A DNA stretch of 64,000 nt, taken from positions 1 through 64,000 of the IMG/VR virus record IMGVR_UViG_3300031963_000063. One strand, 5' to 3'. The stretch is from a virus. Each line of letters starts with the position of its first letter. The stretch's first letter is position 1. The position numbers and the translations under genes are program-made. Shown here piece by piece: positions 56,501 through 64,000 of the stretch. The notes under the pieces are model-generated. The model was not told the origin of the DNA and did no database searches. It saw only the letters and a list, made by a program, of their open reading frames with translations.

Positions 56501-59101
56501 TATACCAATATTTTGAGAATTATTAATTCTAAATGCTTCTATATTATCAGTATTGAATCTGATTGTTCCATTAGAACCAGTATCATCAATTGCAATAGAA
56601 GAATCTCCTATTTGTAAGGCACTGGTTTGAAGAACAGATGCTGTCAGAATACCACTGACATTTAGGTTACCATCAATATTAGTTTCGGAATTTCCCGATG
56701 GATTGATATTGATATCACCAGAAGTTGATGTGATCTCATTTCCAGATATCTGAATATTACCAACTGTCAGATAAGTTGGTGTTAAAGTATTTGTATTTGT
56801 CCCGTCCGTAACATTTAGATCAGAAAGACTATTAAGTGTAAAGTTCTGTCCACCAAAGTTTACAGTACCTGCTTCCTGATTGACATAAAATGCCTCACCA
56901 ACTCTAAAGTCTCCAGACTGGTCAATAGAAACAAAATAAACATTTGCATTATTAGAAGTTACAACCTCATCTGCTTGATTGACTAAAGATATGTCTTGAC
57001 TAAAATCTTTTCCTGATCCAATGTGTCCGAAGTTAAATGCAAACAATCGGAGACCAACACCTGGTCCATCAGCACTAATACCAGTATTACCAAAGACTAC
57101 AGCAGATCCGATAGATCTCATTTCAGCACCAAACTGCTGATAGTCTGCTAATGTAATTTTAGTTGCCGTTGCAATTCCTACACCAGAACGAACCCAACGA
57201 ATGTCTTGTGCTGGAATTGAACTATCAATAAAAGAAGTACTGGCAGATGCACCATCAAGATGGAGAAGAAGTTTATCACTACCATCAGAATTAAATTGAG
57301 TTGTTGATGGAGTGAAAGTTCCAGTATATCTTGCAGTATTTGAAATTCTAACTTCATCAATATAACCAACAAAAACATTGGATGAAGAACTATCAGCACC
57401 AATTGTCAGTTGTCCAGTGTTACCAATGGATGAAGAATTTGTTTCTGTCGTACCAAGTGCAGTTCCATTAACATAAGCAGTAATTGTTGATCCAGAACGA
57501 ACTAATGCAATGTGTGTCCAGGTATTGATCGAAATCGAACCACCAAACGTTGTAGAAGCACTGCCAAAGAAATTACCAGTTACAACTCCACTTTCCAATG
57601 AAAGGTGATATCTACCAGTTGTTTCGGTTCCTAATGAGAAAAGATAACGACTTCCAGTTACACTTGTTGGATAAATCCATGTTTCTGCTGTAAAGTTTCC
57701 AGAGAATGCAAAGTCTGATCCACCTTCACATCTCGCATAGTCTCCTGTACCATCAAGATATAAAGATGCAGTTCCAATCTTTTTCTGCAGTGTCGATAAC
57801 TGGGCATCACCATAAGCAGTTACAGTCTTGCCAAGTCTCGATGTTGGGAGTTCAAATAGTCCCTCACCCTTACCAGTAATTGAAGAAAGACCAGTTGCTG
57901 AGGTATAACTCCTAACCGTACCAAATCCAAGTGCTTCTTTGTAAGATATATTACCACTGGTGGTTGCAGAACCTGCCATGGTAACAGAGAATGTATTAAC
58001 TCCAACGTATCCAGTAACACGATAGAATCCATCTGTTGCCGTACCAGAAGTAAAGTCAGCAAAAACTCTATCTCCAACAGTCAAACCATGGCCGACTCTG
58101 GTGATTGTAAGTGCAGTTCCTACTTGAGAATAAGTACCAGACCTATAGTTTGCTTCAAGGTAATAAAGTTCGTCATTCGTGGTTGGATATCCAGAACCAC
58201 CGGTAATAATTCCAGAAGTTTTAATTCTTACATAACCAGTACTTGCTACACCAACAGTTCCATCATATGCATGAATTCCTTTATCAGCAAGATAAGAGAA
58301 ACAGTTGACCCATTCGGTTCTTGCACCGTTGGTCATCTCTAGTGCAGTGTTGTTAGGAGTGATAAATGTACACTCATTGAACAACATTGCTGGTTCAAGT
58401 GTGTCTGTAGTAACGACACTACCATCAATTAATGCACCACGACCTGCTTTGTAAGTAGATGGTGGCGAATGTGGAGTATCAAATCCATATGGATCTGTAG
58501 AGGAAGTGACTGATCCTCTGTTTAATACTGTTACTCTCTGAATGTATGGTGAACGAGTTGTGGTCTTACTGTTGTTTGCGAATCTAAAACCATAACCAGG
58601 TTCATAAAAATTACCAATACTTAAATCTTCAACTGTCGTTTCACCATTAAGCAAGAATCCATCATTCTGCTTTGTTCCTTCTGTTGGTTGAATGAATGTA
58701 CCACGAAGACCAACACCTCTAATAGTTACACCAACTGGAACTGTTAGTGGAAAAATTTCAGTGAATGTACCTGACTGAACAAAAATCGTATCACCAGACG
58801 TTGCAACACTCAGAGCATGTTTAAGTGTGGCATATGGTTCGTTTAAATTATTTCCAGTATTACCATCACTTCCATTTGTCGCAACATAATATGTCTTACC
58901 TGGTGCATTTATACTTCCATCAAATCTAGTAGCACTAATGATTCCACTAGCACCATACATTGTAATTGCGGCACCTACTTGAAATGTACCTAATGGATTT
59001 GTTATCCCTACACCAACATTTCCTAACGGTGTTGCAATTAAAACTGTACCACCTACACCTACTTCTAGCCCGCGCTTTACCCTAAAGTTCTGTTCTGCCA
59101 A
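50570..59101 (-). CDS. Giant fibre protein (2843 aa): beta-helix, LamG, repeats, S74
   Basis: Order of parts: GVGVGITNPLGTFQVG leader; pectin-lyase-like segment from YYVATNGSDGNTG (about 71-230); a LamG/concanavalin-like domain near 460-620 (FSGNFTAETWIYPTSV, TWTHIALVRSGSTITAYVNG, VGYIDEVRISNTARYTG); about 15 tandem 26-residue units (SGIVTNLTTTGIGTINTASV) around 900-1350; modular blocks shared with neighbours (STAQFNDGG-type QVQFNDGGSTFGGDSGLTYN); and a C-terminal S74 chaperone (SSDAALKNNV, AGVLAQEIEKIMPELV). Likely a self-trimerising, sugar-binding side fibre. Confidence 0.82.
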   Translation of the reverse strand: MAEQNFRVKRGLEVGVGGTVLIATPLGNVGVGITNPLGTFQVGAAITMYGASGIISATRFDGSINAPGKTYYVATNGSDGNTGNNLNEPYATLKHALSVATSGDTIFVQSGTFTEIFPLTVPVGVTIRGVGLRGTFIQPTEGTKQNDGFLLNGETTVEDLSIGNFYEPGYGFRFANNSKTTTRSPYIQRVTVLNRGSVTSSTDPYGFDTPHSPPSTYKAGRGALIDGSVVTTDTLEPAMLFNECTFITPNNTALEMTNGARTEWVNCFSYLADKGIHAYDGTVGVASTGYVRIKTSGIITGGSGYPTTNDELYYLEANYRSGTYSQVGTALTITRVGHGLTVGDRVFADFTSGTATDGFYRVTGYVGVNTFSVTMAGSATTSGNISYKEALGFGTVRSYTSATGLSSITGKGEGLFELPTSRLGKTVTAYGDAQLSTLQKKIGTASLYLDGTGDYARCEGGSDFAFSGNFTAETWIYPTSVTGSRYLFSLGTETTGRYHLSLESGVVTGNFFGSASTTFGGSISINTWTHIALVRSGSTITAYVNGTALGTTETNSSSIGNTGQLTIGADSSSSNVFVGYIDEVRISNTARYTGTFTPSTTQFNSDGSDKLLLHLDGASASTSFIDSSIPAQDIRWVRSGVGIATATKITLADYQQFGAEMRSIGSAVVFGNTGISADGPGVGLRLFAFNFGHIGSGKDFSQDISLVNQADEVVTSNNANVYFVSIDQSGDFRVGEAFYVNQEAGTVNFGGQNFTLNSLSDLNVTDGTNTNTLTPTYLTVGNIQISGNEITSTSGDININPSGNSETNIDGNLNVSGILTASVLQTSALQIGDSSIAIDDTGSNGTIRFNTDNIEAFRINNSQNIGIGTTNPTARLDVFGDSRFTGIITALKFDGQLNSGIATISTGIVTNLITSGIGTINTASVDLAYVKSGIVTNLTTTGIGTINTASVDLGYVKTGIVTNLTTTGIATIAIASVDLAYVKTGIVTNLTTTGIATIAIASVDLAYVKSGIVTNLTTTGIATINTASVDLAYVKSGIVTNLTTTGIGTINTASVDLAYVKSGIVTNLTTTGIGTINTASVDLAYVNTGIVTNLSTSGIATIATASVDLAYVKSGIITNLTASGIATINTASVDLAYVNSGIVTNLTTTGIGTITTLNATTGNIVTGVITDLSGSTATYTTGNIVTGIVTNLITSGIGTIATASVDLGYVKTGIVTNLTTTGIASIATGVVTNLITSGIGTINTASIDLAYIKSGIVTNLTTTGIGTIATASVDLGYVKTGIITNLTTSGIATIATLNATTGNIVTGLVTTISGTTATYTTGNIDTLNATTGNIVTGLVTTISGTTLNYSGVGTITTLNSTNFISGIATATTRLSTGASGVGINITQNTISGPSEVIIDPAGVGDNTGSVRIKGDLYVDGTTTQINSTSLEIADFIVGIASTATTDLLADGAGIKIGPNNTLLYDHANTALKSSENFNLASGKVYEIDGTNVLSSTTLGSGVVNSSLTSVGTLGQLNVSGVATFQSDVKLGDNNNLYFGDGNDLRIVHDGSNSYITDQGTGNLAILGDNEVWIGNTAASEYKARFITNGAVELYYDASKKFETTGYGATVFGTLQSPQLNVTGIVTATGGIRVGAAGSIGIGTTNPTAPITIFSTDIPQLKLNVSADGIRSEDLRTNNTNTFNIINKLNITPWPSNTYSLLDLGVVDSNDSYTGGIRIHADGNVGGSNRTAIVLGAFYTGLSELNAITIRGTGLVGIGSADPTSKLDVGGNVKIVGIVTASSFVKSGGTSSQFLKADGSVDSSTYLTSYTETDTLNSVTTRGNVTSNGISVGLVTVTQLVIGTGVTLTSGGLRINSGIVTASQFVRSGGTSSQFLKADGSVDSSTYLTSYTETDTLDSVTTRGRTTSNGISVGVLTATSLIKSGGTSSQFLKADGSVDSSTYSGQIEVREEGTQIGTAATTFNFVGAGVTATYNAGITTITISGGGGGSGAPGGSDTQVQFNDGGSTLGGDSGLTYNKTTDTLSVTGGVNVGTGVTILPSGIRINTGIVTAQSFVGDGSGLTGVGFALTVGTRTAGVNNNDAVSNVKAIRFAKTPFSVTDLGSGEVLIQSESTFNPWYVNGQGTLKATGEEPIEFIAGPGIAITTKEVASAGIGTTFSKAITFNSVPSGSDTQIQFNDGGSTFGGDSGLTYNKTTDILSVTGGVNVGTGVTILPSGLRTNTGIVTASSFVKSGGTSSQFLKADGSVDSSAYITSYAETDTLDSVTTRGRTTTNGISVGLLTATSIVKSGGTSSQFLKADGSVDSSTYLTTTGNGINLTGIVTSIVAGTNVTISGSTGQVTINAGGGGSNIAVQDEGSQVGTAATVLNFVGAGVTATYNAGITTITISGGGGGGSTNPGGSDTQVQFNDGGSTFGGDSGLTYNKTTDTLSVTGGVNVGTGVTILPSGIRINTGIVTASQFVRSGGTSSQFLKADGSVDSSTYLTSYTETDTLDSVTTRGRTTTNGISVGIITAANQIKIQSSDSNPGRIDLFCEIGNAHYTRLQAAPHNQYGGNAVVVLPAINGDMVIGNTSVAIDENINTTGIITANSFVKPGSTSSEFLKGDGSTDANTYLTTTGNGVNLTGIVTSIVAGTNVTISGSTGKVTINASGGGGSSLTVQEEGSNVGTAATTLNFVGSGVTATYSGGTATITISGGGGGGGGTPGGSDTQIQFNDGGSTFGGDSGLTYNKTTDTLTVAGGIIVTGVVTATDFNSSSDAALKNNVRTIEDPLAKVMSIRGVNFEWKENGQSSAGVLAQEIEKIMPELVRNSTDNIKSVNYNGLIGLLIEVVKEQQNQINELKSKLS
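55871..56026. repeat. Exact 78-bp tandem repeat, two copies
   Basis: 55871-55948 and 55949-56026 are identical base for base and encode one 26-residue unit each, in frame, within the giant fibre gene. Adjacent units on both sides are diverged copies. Confidence 0.9.
56101..56238. repeat. Near-exact 78-bp tandem repeat
   Basis: A second pair of copies starts at 56101 and 56179, identical for about 57 bases before diverging, again 26 codons apart. Confidence 0.85.
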
Positions 59102-59131
59102 GGTTCACTATCCCCTATGGTTCTTTTTATC

Positions 59132-59138
59132 TATTTAT
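59132..59138 (-). promoter_or_regulatory. Late promoter box ATAAATA
   Basis: Minus-strand ATAAATA 31 bases before the ATG of the 2843-aa gene. Confidence 0.55.
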
Positions 59139-62100
59139 CAAACTACGATAGAAGTAAAACTAATCTTAAATGTTGTTGAAGAAGAACTTGCAGGGGTTGC
59201 CAGTAACCTTATATTTGCACCAGAAATATCCACATCATAACTAGCAACAGTTCCATTATTATAGACAGTTCCATATTCAGTCAAATATGCATTTGTACTA
59301 TCATGAACTACAAGTATCTTTGTAGTATGGAAATTAGTTCCTTCAACTGCCTGAACAAGGTATTCGACAGAACGATACTGGTTTCTTGAAATAGTATGAA
59401 TAGATGTTTGTGATGTTGTAGTTGTTGTTGCAGTTGCTGATCCTGTTCTGGTTGAAGTTGTATCATGAGTTGGTGCAGTTATTATACCAGAAACATTTGC
59501 ATTGGTGTAAGTTAAGTCAGTACCAGAGATTGTGGTAACAACACCAGTTACAATGTTTCCAGTAGTAGCATTAGCAGTCGTAAAGTTACCAGTAGTATAA
59601 GTAGCATTAGAACCACTAAGTGTGGTAACAACACCTGTTACAATGTTACCTGTGGTAGCATTAGCAGTCCCAAAATTACCAGTCGTATAAGTTGCTGTTG
59701 TACCGGAAAGAGTTGTAACGACACCCGTAACGATATTACCAGTTGTCGCATTAGCAGTTGTAAAGTTACCAGTGGTGTAAGTTGCATTGGTGCCACTTAA
59801 GGTTGTGACCAAACCAGTAACAATGTTACCAGTAGTAGCATTAGCAGTTGTAAAGTTACCAGTGGTGTAAGTTGCATTGGTGCCACTTAAGGTTGTTACG
59901 ACACCAGTGACAATGTTACCAGTGGTGGCATTAGCAGTTGTAAAGTTACCTGTAGTGTAAGTTGCCGTGGTTCCAGAAAGAGTTGTTACGACACCAGTTA
60001 CAATGTTACCAGTGGTGGCATTAAGAGTCGTGATAGTACCAATGCCACTGGTGATTAAGTTGGTAACAACACCAGTAACAATGTTACCGATATTGGTATT
60101 AGCAGTTGTAAAGTTACCTGTAGTGTAAGTTGCCGTGGTTCCAGAAAGAGTTGTTACGACACCAGTAACAATGTTACCAGTAGTTGCATTAGCAGTTCCG
60201 AAGTTACCGGTCGTATAAGTTGCCGTGGTTCCAGAAAGAGTTGTTACGACACCAGTTACAATGTTTCCAGTAGTAGCATTAGCAGTCGTAAAGTTACCAG
60301 TAGTATAAGTAGCATTAGAACCACTAAGTGTGGTAACAACACCTGTTACAATGTTACCTGTGGTAGCATTAGCAGTTCCGAAGTTACCAGTGGTGTAGGT
60401 AGCAGTAGTACCACTGAGTGTGGTAACAACACCAGTGACAATGTTACCAGTGGTGGCATTAAGAGTCGTGATAGTACCAATACCACTGGTGGTTAAGTTG
60501 GTTACAATTCCAGTCCTAATATTTGCTCTATCAATTGAAGCATTAGTATAGGTAGCAGTAGTACCTGATAAAGTTGTTACGATTCCAGTAACGATGTTAC
60601 CTGTTGTAGCATTAAGAGTCGTGATAGTACCAATGCCATTTGTGATTAAGTTGGTAACAATACCTGTTACAATGTTGCCATTCGTAACATTGATATTTGT
60701 AATGGTACCAATTCCAGAAGCACTGATATTTGCTACTGTTAATAGAGTCGAACTTAAAACTTCAGTGCCATTAATCTCATAAGATTTACCAACAGCAAGA
60801 TTAAAGTTCTCACTAGACTTTAAAGCAGTATTAGCATGATCATATGTTAATGTATTATCAGGACCAATTTTAATTCCAGCCCCATCTGCTAATAAATCAG
60901 TTGTTGCTGTAGAAGCAATTCCAACGATAAAATCAGCAAGTTCGATTGTTGCAGAATTGATGATGGTTTGTGTTCCATCAACGAATAGATCTCCTTTAAT
61001 TCTTACGGCACCAGTATTATCTCCAACTGCTGCCGGATCAATAATAAGTTCTGAAGGGCCTTGAATTTGACCAGTTAATTTAATATTACCAACTACATCT
61101 AATTTTGATGTTGGATTTGTGGTTCCAACTCCAAGATTACCAGAAACATAAGCACCACCAGTGACTTGAAGTTGTTGTGCCGTTAAATTAGTTGTTGAAG
61201 TAATACCAAGAGTGCTTATTCCAGTATAATTTAAATTTGTACCACTTAGAGTTGTGACTACACCAGTAACAATGTTACCAGTGGTGGCATTAAGAGTCGT
61301 GATAGTACCAATGCCACTGGTGATTAAGTTGGTAACAACACCAGTAACAATGTTACCAGTGGTGGCATTAAGAGTCGTGATAGTACCAATGCCACTGGTG
61401 ATTAAGTTGGTAACAACACCAGTAACAATGTTACCAATATTAGTATTAGCAGTTACAAAATTACCAGTCGTATAAGTTGCTGTTGTACCAGAAAGAGTTG
61501 TTACTAAACCAGTAACAATATTACCAGTGGTAGCATTAAGAGTGGTGATAGTACCAATACCACTTGTGATTAAGTTGGTTACGACACCAGTGACAATGTT
61601 ACCAGTGGTGGCATTAGCAGTTGTAAAATTACCGGTCGTATAAGTAGCAGTAGTACCTGATAAAGTTGTTACGACACCAGTTACAATATTACCAGTGGTG
61701 GCATTAAGAGTCGTGATAGTACCAATGCCACTGGTGATTAAGTTGGTAACAACACCAGTAACAATGTTACCAATATTAGTATTAGCAGTTACAAAATTAC
61801 CGGTCGTATAAGTAGCAGTAGTACCTGATAAAGTTGTTACGACACCAGTTACAATATTACCAGTGGTAGCATTAGCAGTTCCGAAGTTACCGGTCGTATA
61901 AGTTGCCGTGGTTCCAGAAAGAGTTGTTACTAAACCAGTAACAATATTACCAGTGATGGCATTAAGAGTTGTGATAGTGCCAATGCCACTTGTGGTTAAG
62001 TTGGTTACAATACCAGTCTTAACATATGCTAGATCAATTGATGCGGTAGATACGGTAGCAATACCAGATACAATAAAATTAGTAACAATACCAGTTCTAA

Positions 62101-64000
62101 TATTTGCAGTATTAATTGATGCATCAGTGTAGGTAGCAGTGGTACCAGATAAAGTAGTTACAACACCAGTTACAATGTTACCTGTTGTGGCATTAAGAGT
62201 CGTGATAGTACCAATGCCACTTGTGCGTAAATTAGTTACGATTCCAGTAACGACATTACCGATATTAGTATTAACAGTTGTAAAATTACCTGTAATATAA
62301 GTTGCTCCTACACCAGAAAGAGTTGTAATAACACCAATATCTACAATAGCGTTAGTTACATTAGCAGTGTCAAAATTACCGGTCGTATAAGTAGCAGTAG
62401 TACCTGATAAAGTTGTTACGACACCAGTTACAATGTTACCAGTGGTGGCATTAAGAGTCGTGATAGTACCAATGCCACTTGTGCGTAAATTAGTTACGAT
62501 TCCAGTAACGATGTTACCTGTTGTGGCATTAAGATTTGTGATAGTGCCAATGCCACTTGTGGTTAAGTTGGTTACAACACCAGTTACAATATTACCAATG
62601 TTAGTATTAATAGTTGTGAACGTAGATATTCCTATTACATTCAGTTGGGATGTGTTTAATATTCCATAAACAGTTGCCCCAGCACCTGTAGTTTCAAATT
62701 TTGTGCTACTGCCATGATAAAGTTGTACAGATCCATTCTCAGTAGCAACAACCATTGGTTGACTATTAAGAATTAAACTAATATTTCCACCATTAGATCT
62801 AAGATTTAAAGTTCCAGGTCCTTGTTCATAAATCCAACTATCAGTTCCATCATGATAAATTTTTAAATCATCATCATCACCTAAAATTATTTGATCATTA
62901 TCTCCCAATCTTATATTGCTTTGGAATGTAGCAACACCAGATACAGTTAGATTAGTTACAATACCAGAAGTAATGCTGGCAATACCAGTGGTTATTAAGT
63001 TAGTTGTAATACCAGTCTTAACATATGCTAGATCAATTGATGCTGTAGCAATAGTACCAATACCAGAGGTGGTTAAGTTGGTTACAATACCAGTAACAAT
63101 ATTAGCATTTGTAATATTGGTAGTAGTACTATTAAGTGTTGCAATAGTACCAACACCAGTTACATTCAGGTTATTGGTTGTCGTTAAACCACTAGAGTTA
63201 ATATTTGCTACGGTTAGAAGAGTTGAACTTAAAACCTCAGTACCATCAATCTCATAAACCTTTCCAACAGCAAGATTAAAGTTTTCACTAGACTTTAATG
63301 CCGTATTAGCATGATCATATGTTAATGTATTATTAGGACCAATTTTAATTCCAGCACCATCGGCAAGTACATCTGTTGTTGCCGTTGAAGCAATACCAAC
63401 GATGAAATCTGCAATTTCTACTGTTGTTGAATTGATAACAGTCTGAACACCATCAACGAATAGATCTCCTTTGATTCTAACTGATCCAGTATTATCACCA
63501 ACACCAGCAGGATCAATAGTAATTTCAGAAGGACCACTGATTGTATTTTGAGTAATATTAATTCCTGTACCAAAATTACCAGTAGAAAATCTGTCGAAGG
63601 ATGTTACTACTCCAGTTGAGATTATATTTTCATTTACTTCTACGTTACCAATGAACTTAGCATTCGTATTAAAAGTAGAAATACCAGAAACAATTAATCT
63701 ATCGTCAATGAGTATAGTACCATCTGCAGAATCAATAGTTAGATTTCCGACAGTAGTATCAATTTCATTATCACCACTAATTCCTATTTGAACATTATCA
63801 ATTGTGACACCATTATTTGCATCTAAAAGTTGACTAAAAGTTGCTATGCCAGAAACAATTAATGATGAATCAATGTTAACAAGATTATTATCCGAATCTA
63901 GGATTAAATCCCCAGTGTTGGTGTAAATTTTATTAATATCCCCAACACCAATTAAAATATTATCAATAAATGCACCCTTTTCTGCAAAAATAGTTTCGGC
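59138..64000 (-). CDS. Giant repeat fibre protein, 5' end off window
   Basis: The frame is open from 64000 to the stop at 59138, so at least 1620 residues are visible and the start lies outside. A TTG at 62908 could be mistaken for a start, but the sequence runs through it (GVATFQSNIRLGDNDQIILG). Most of it is two kinds of tandem unit: 26 residues (ATTGNIVTGVVTNLITSGIG...) and 30 residues (TTLSGTTATYTTGNF...), sharing GNIVTGVVT. A module GPSE..IDPA.VGDNTG, then ADFIVGIASTATTDLLADGA occurs twice here and once in the 2843-aa gene. The C-terminus is a small beta domain without S74. Confidence 0.82.
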   Translation of the reverse strand, partial: AETIFAEKGAFIDNILIGVGDINKIYTNTGDLILDSDNNLVNIDSSLIVSGIATFSQLLDANNGVTIDNVQIGISGDNEIDTTVGNLTIDSADGTILIDDRLIVSGISTFNTNAKFIGNVEVNENIISTGVVTSFDRFSTGNFGTGINITQNTISGPSEITIDPAGVGDNTGSVRIKGDLFVDGVQTVINSTTVEIADFIVGIASTATTDVLADGAGIKIGPNNTLTYDHANTALKSSENFNLAVGKVYEIDGTEVLSSTLLTVANINSSGLTTTNNLNVTGVGTIATLNSTTTNITNANIVTGIVTNLTTSGIGTIATASIDLAYVKTGITTNLITTGIASITSGIVTNLTVSGVATFQSNIRLGDNDQIILGDDDDLKIYHDGTDSWIYEQGPGTLNLRSNGGNISLILNSQPMVVATENGSVQLYHGSSTKFETTGAGATVYGILNTSQLNVIGISTFTTINTNIGNIVTGVVTNLTTSGIGTITNLNATTGNIVTGIVTNLRTSGIGTITTLNATTGNIVTGVVTTLSGTTATYTTGNFDTANVTNAIVDIGVITTLSGVGATYITGNFTTVNTNIGNVVTGIVTNLRTSGIGTITTLNATTGNIVTGVVTTLSGTTATYTDASINTANIRTGIVTNFIVSGIATVSTASIDLAYVKTGIVTNLTTSGIGTITTLNAITGNIVTGLVTTLSGTTATYTTGNFGTANATTGNIVTGVVTTLSGTTATYTTGNFVTANTNIGNIVTGVVTNLITSGIGTITTLNATTGNIVTGVVTTLSGTTATYTTGNFTTANATTGNIVTGVVTNLITSGIGTITTLNATTGNIVTGLVTTLSGTTATYTTGNFVTANTNIGNIVTGVVTNLITSGIGTITTLNATTGNIVTGVVTNLITSGIGTITTLNATTGNIVTGVVTTLSGTNLNYTGISTLGITSTTNLTAQQLQVTGGAYVSGNLGVGTTNPTSKLDVVGNIKLTGQIQGPSELIIDPAAVGDNTGAVRIKGDLFVDGTQTIINSATIELADFIVGIASTATTDLLADGAGIKIGPDNTLTYDHANTALKSSENFNLAVGKSYEINGTEVLSSTLLTVANISASGIGTITNINVTNGNIVTGIVTNLITNGIGTITTLNATTGNIVTGIVTTLSGTTATYTNASIDRANIRTGIVTNLTTSGIGTITTLNATTGNIVTGVVTTLSGTTATYTTGNFGTANATTGNIVTGVVTTLSGSNATYTTGNFTTANATTGNIVTGVVTTLSGTTATYTTGNFGTANATTGNIVTGVVTTLSGTTATYTTGNFTTANTNIGNIVTGVVTNLITSGIGTITTLNATTGNIVTGVVTTLSGTTATYTTGNFTTANATTGNIVTGVVTTLSGTNATYTTGNFTTANATTGNIVTGLVTTLSGTNATYTTGNFTTANATTGNIVTGVVTTLSGTTATYTTGNFGTANATTGNIVTGVVTTLSGSNATYTTGNFTTANATTGNIVTGVVTTISGTDLTYTNANVSGIITAPTHDTTSTRTGSATATTTTTSQTSIHTISRNQYRSVEYLVQAVEGTNFHTTKILVVHDSTNAYLTEYGTVYNNGTVASYDVDISGANIRLLATPASSSSTTFKISFTSIVV
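61263..61440. repeat. Exact 78-bp tandem repeats
   Basis: Copies begin at 61263, 61341 and 61419; the first two are identical and the third diverges after about 17 bases. Each encodes a 26-residue unit in frame on the minus strand. Confidence 0.92.

Noticed and set aside
59500-62600. Dense direct repeats resembling a CRISPR array
   Set aside because: Periods are 78 and 90 bp with no unique spacers, and the whole stretch is in frame as coding sequence.
1-64000. Photosynthesis or carbon-metabolism genes typical of cyanophages (psbA, psbD, hli, talC)
   Set aside because: None of their signatures appears in any frame in this window; they may lie elsewhere in the genome.

Overview
The window looks like part of the genome of a T4-like marine cyanomyovirus (a phage of Synechococcus or Prochlorococcus). 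It is AT-rich and almost wall-to-wall coding. It carries T4-type replication, late-transcription and baseplate genes (gp32, gp59, gp33, gp26, gp51, gp48, gp53, gp4) together with phoH, thyX, and DUF1825- and DUF4278-like proteins known mainly from cyanobacteria and their phages. No photosynthesis gene is present. The only long gaps are short intergenic pieces; no gene-free stretch exceeds 300 bases.

Layout. 1-3.3 kb: the start of a large virion protein running off the left edge. 3.3-4.76 kb: tRNA-Leu(UAA), tRNA-Met(CAU) and tRNA-Ile(UAU), an HNH endonuclease, and a two-gene early operon with a consensus sigma70 promoter, a Phd-like protein and a terminator. 4.76-17.1 kb (minus): baseplate and tail module with an S74 chaperone protein, a spike beta-helix separated from its OB-fold partner (split gp5), a gp27-like hub, an M23-like protein, tape measure, gp51, gp26 and a tube-initiator-like protein. 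17.1-20.0 kb (plus): NUMOD protein, gp4, an unknown, gp48 and gp53, facing the minus operon across mirrored late promoters. 20.0-28.9 kb (minus): Mom-like protein, gp32, DUF1825, gp59, GIY-YIG endonuclease, gp33, PD-(D/E)XK nuclease, PhoH, ThyX, many tiny genes, glutaredoxin and a candidate small RNA. 28.9-33.6 kb: five glycan-enzyme genes. 33.7-64 kb: fibre and appendage proteins, with three tandem Asp-box repeat paralogues, two S74-bearing proteins and two giant repeat proteins, the last running off the right edge.

Regulation is legible. Four sites have sigma70-type promoters with an exact 17-bp spacer in front of early genes or RNAs. Many structural genes and all three homing-type genes have a (C/T/A)ATAAATA or CTAAATA late-promoter box just upstream, the type recognised by a gp55-like late sigma factor; gp33 would act at these.

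The most notable signals are a roughly 96-nt three-hairpin RNA with its own promoter and terminator (28617-28712), the glycosyltransferase cluster joined to three paralogous Asp-box fibre genes, a palindrome enclosing a late promoter beside the HNH gene, the mirrored divergent late promoters, exact 78-bp in-frame repeats in the giant proteins, and tandem repeats covering the ribosome-binding site of gp32.
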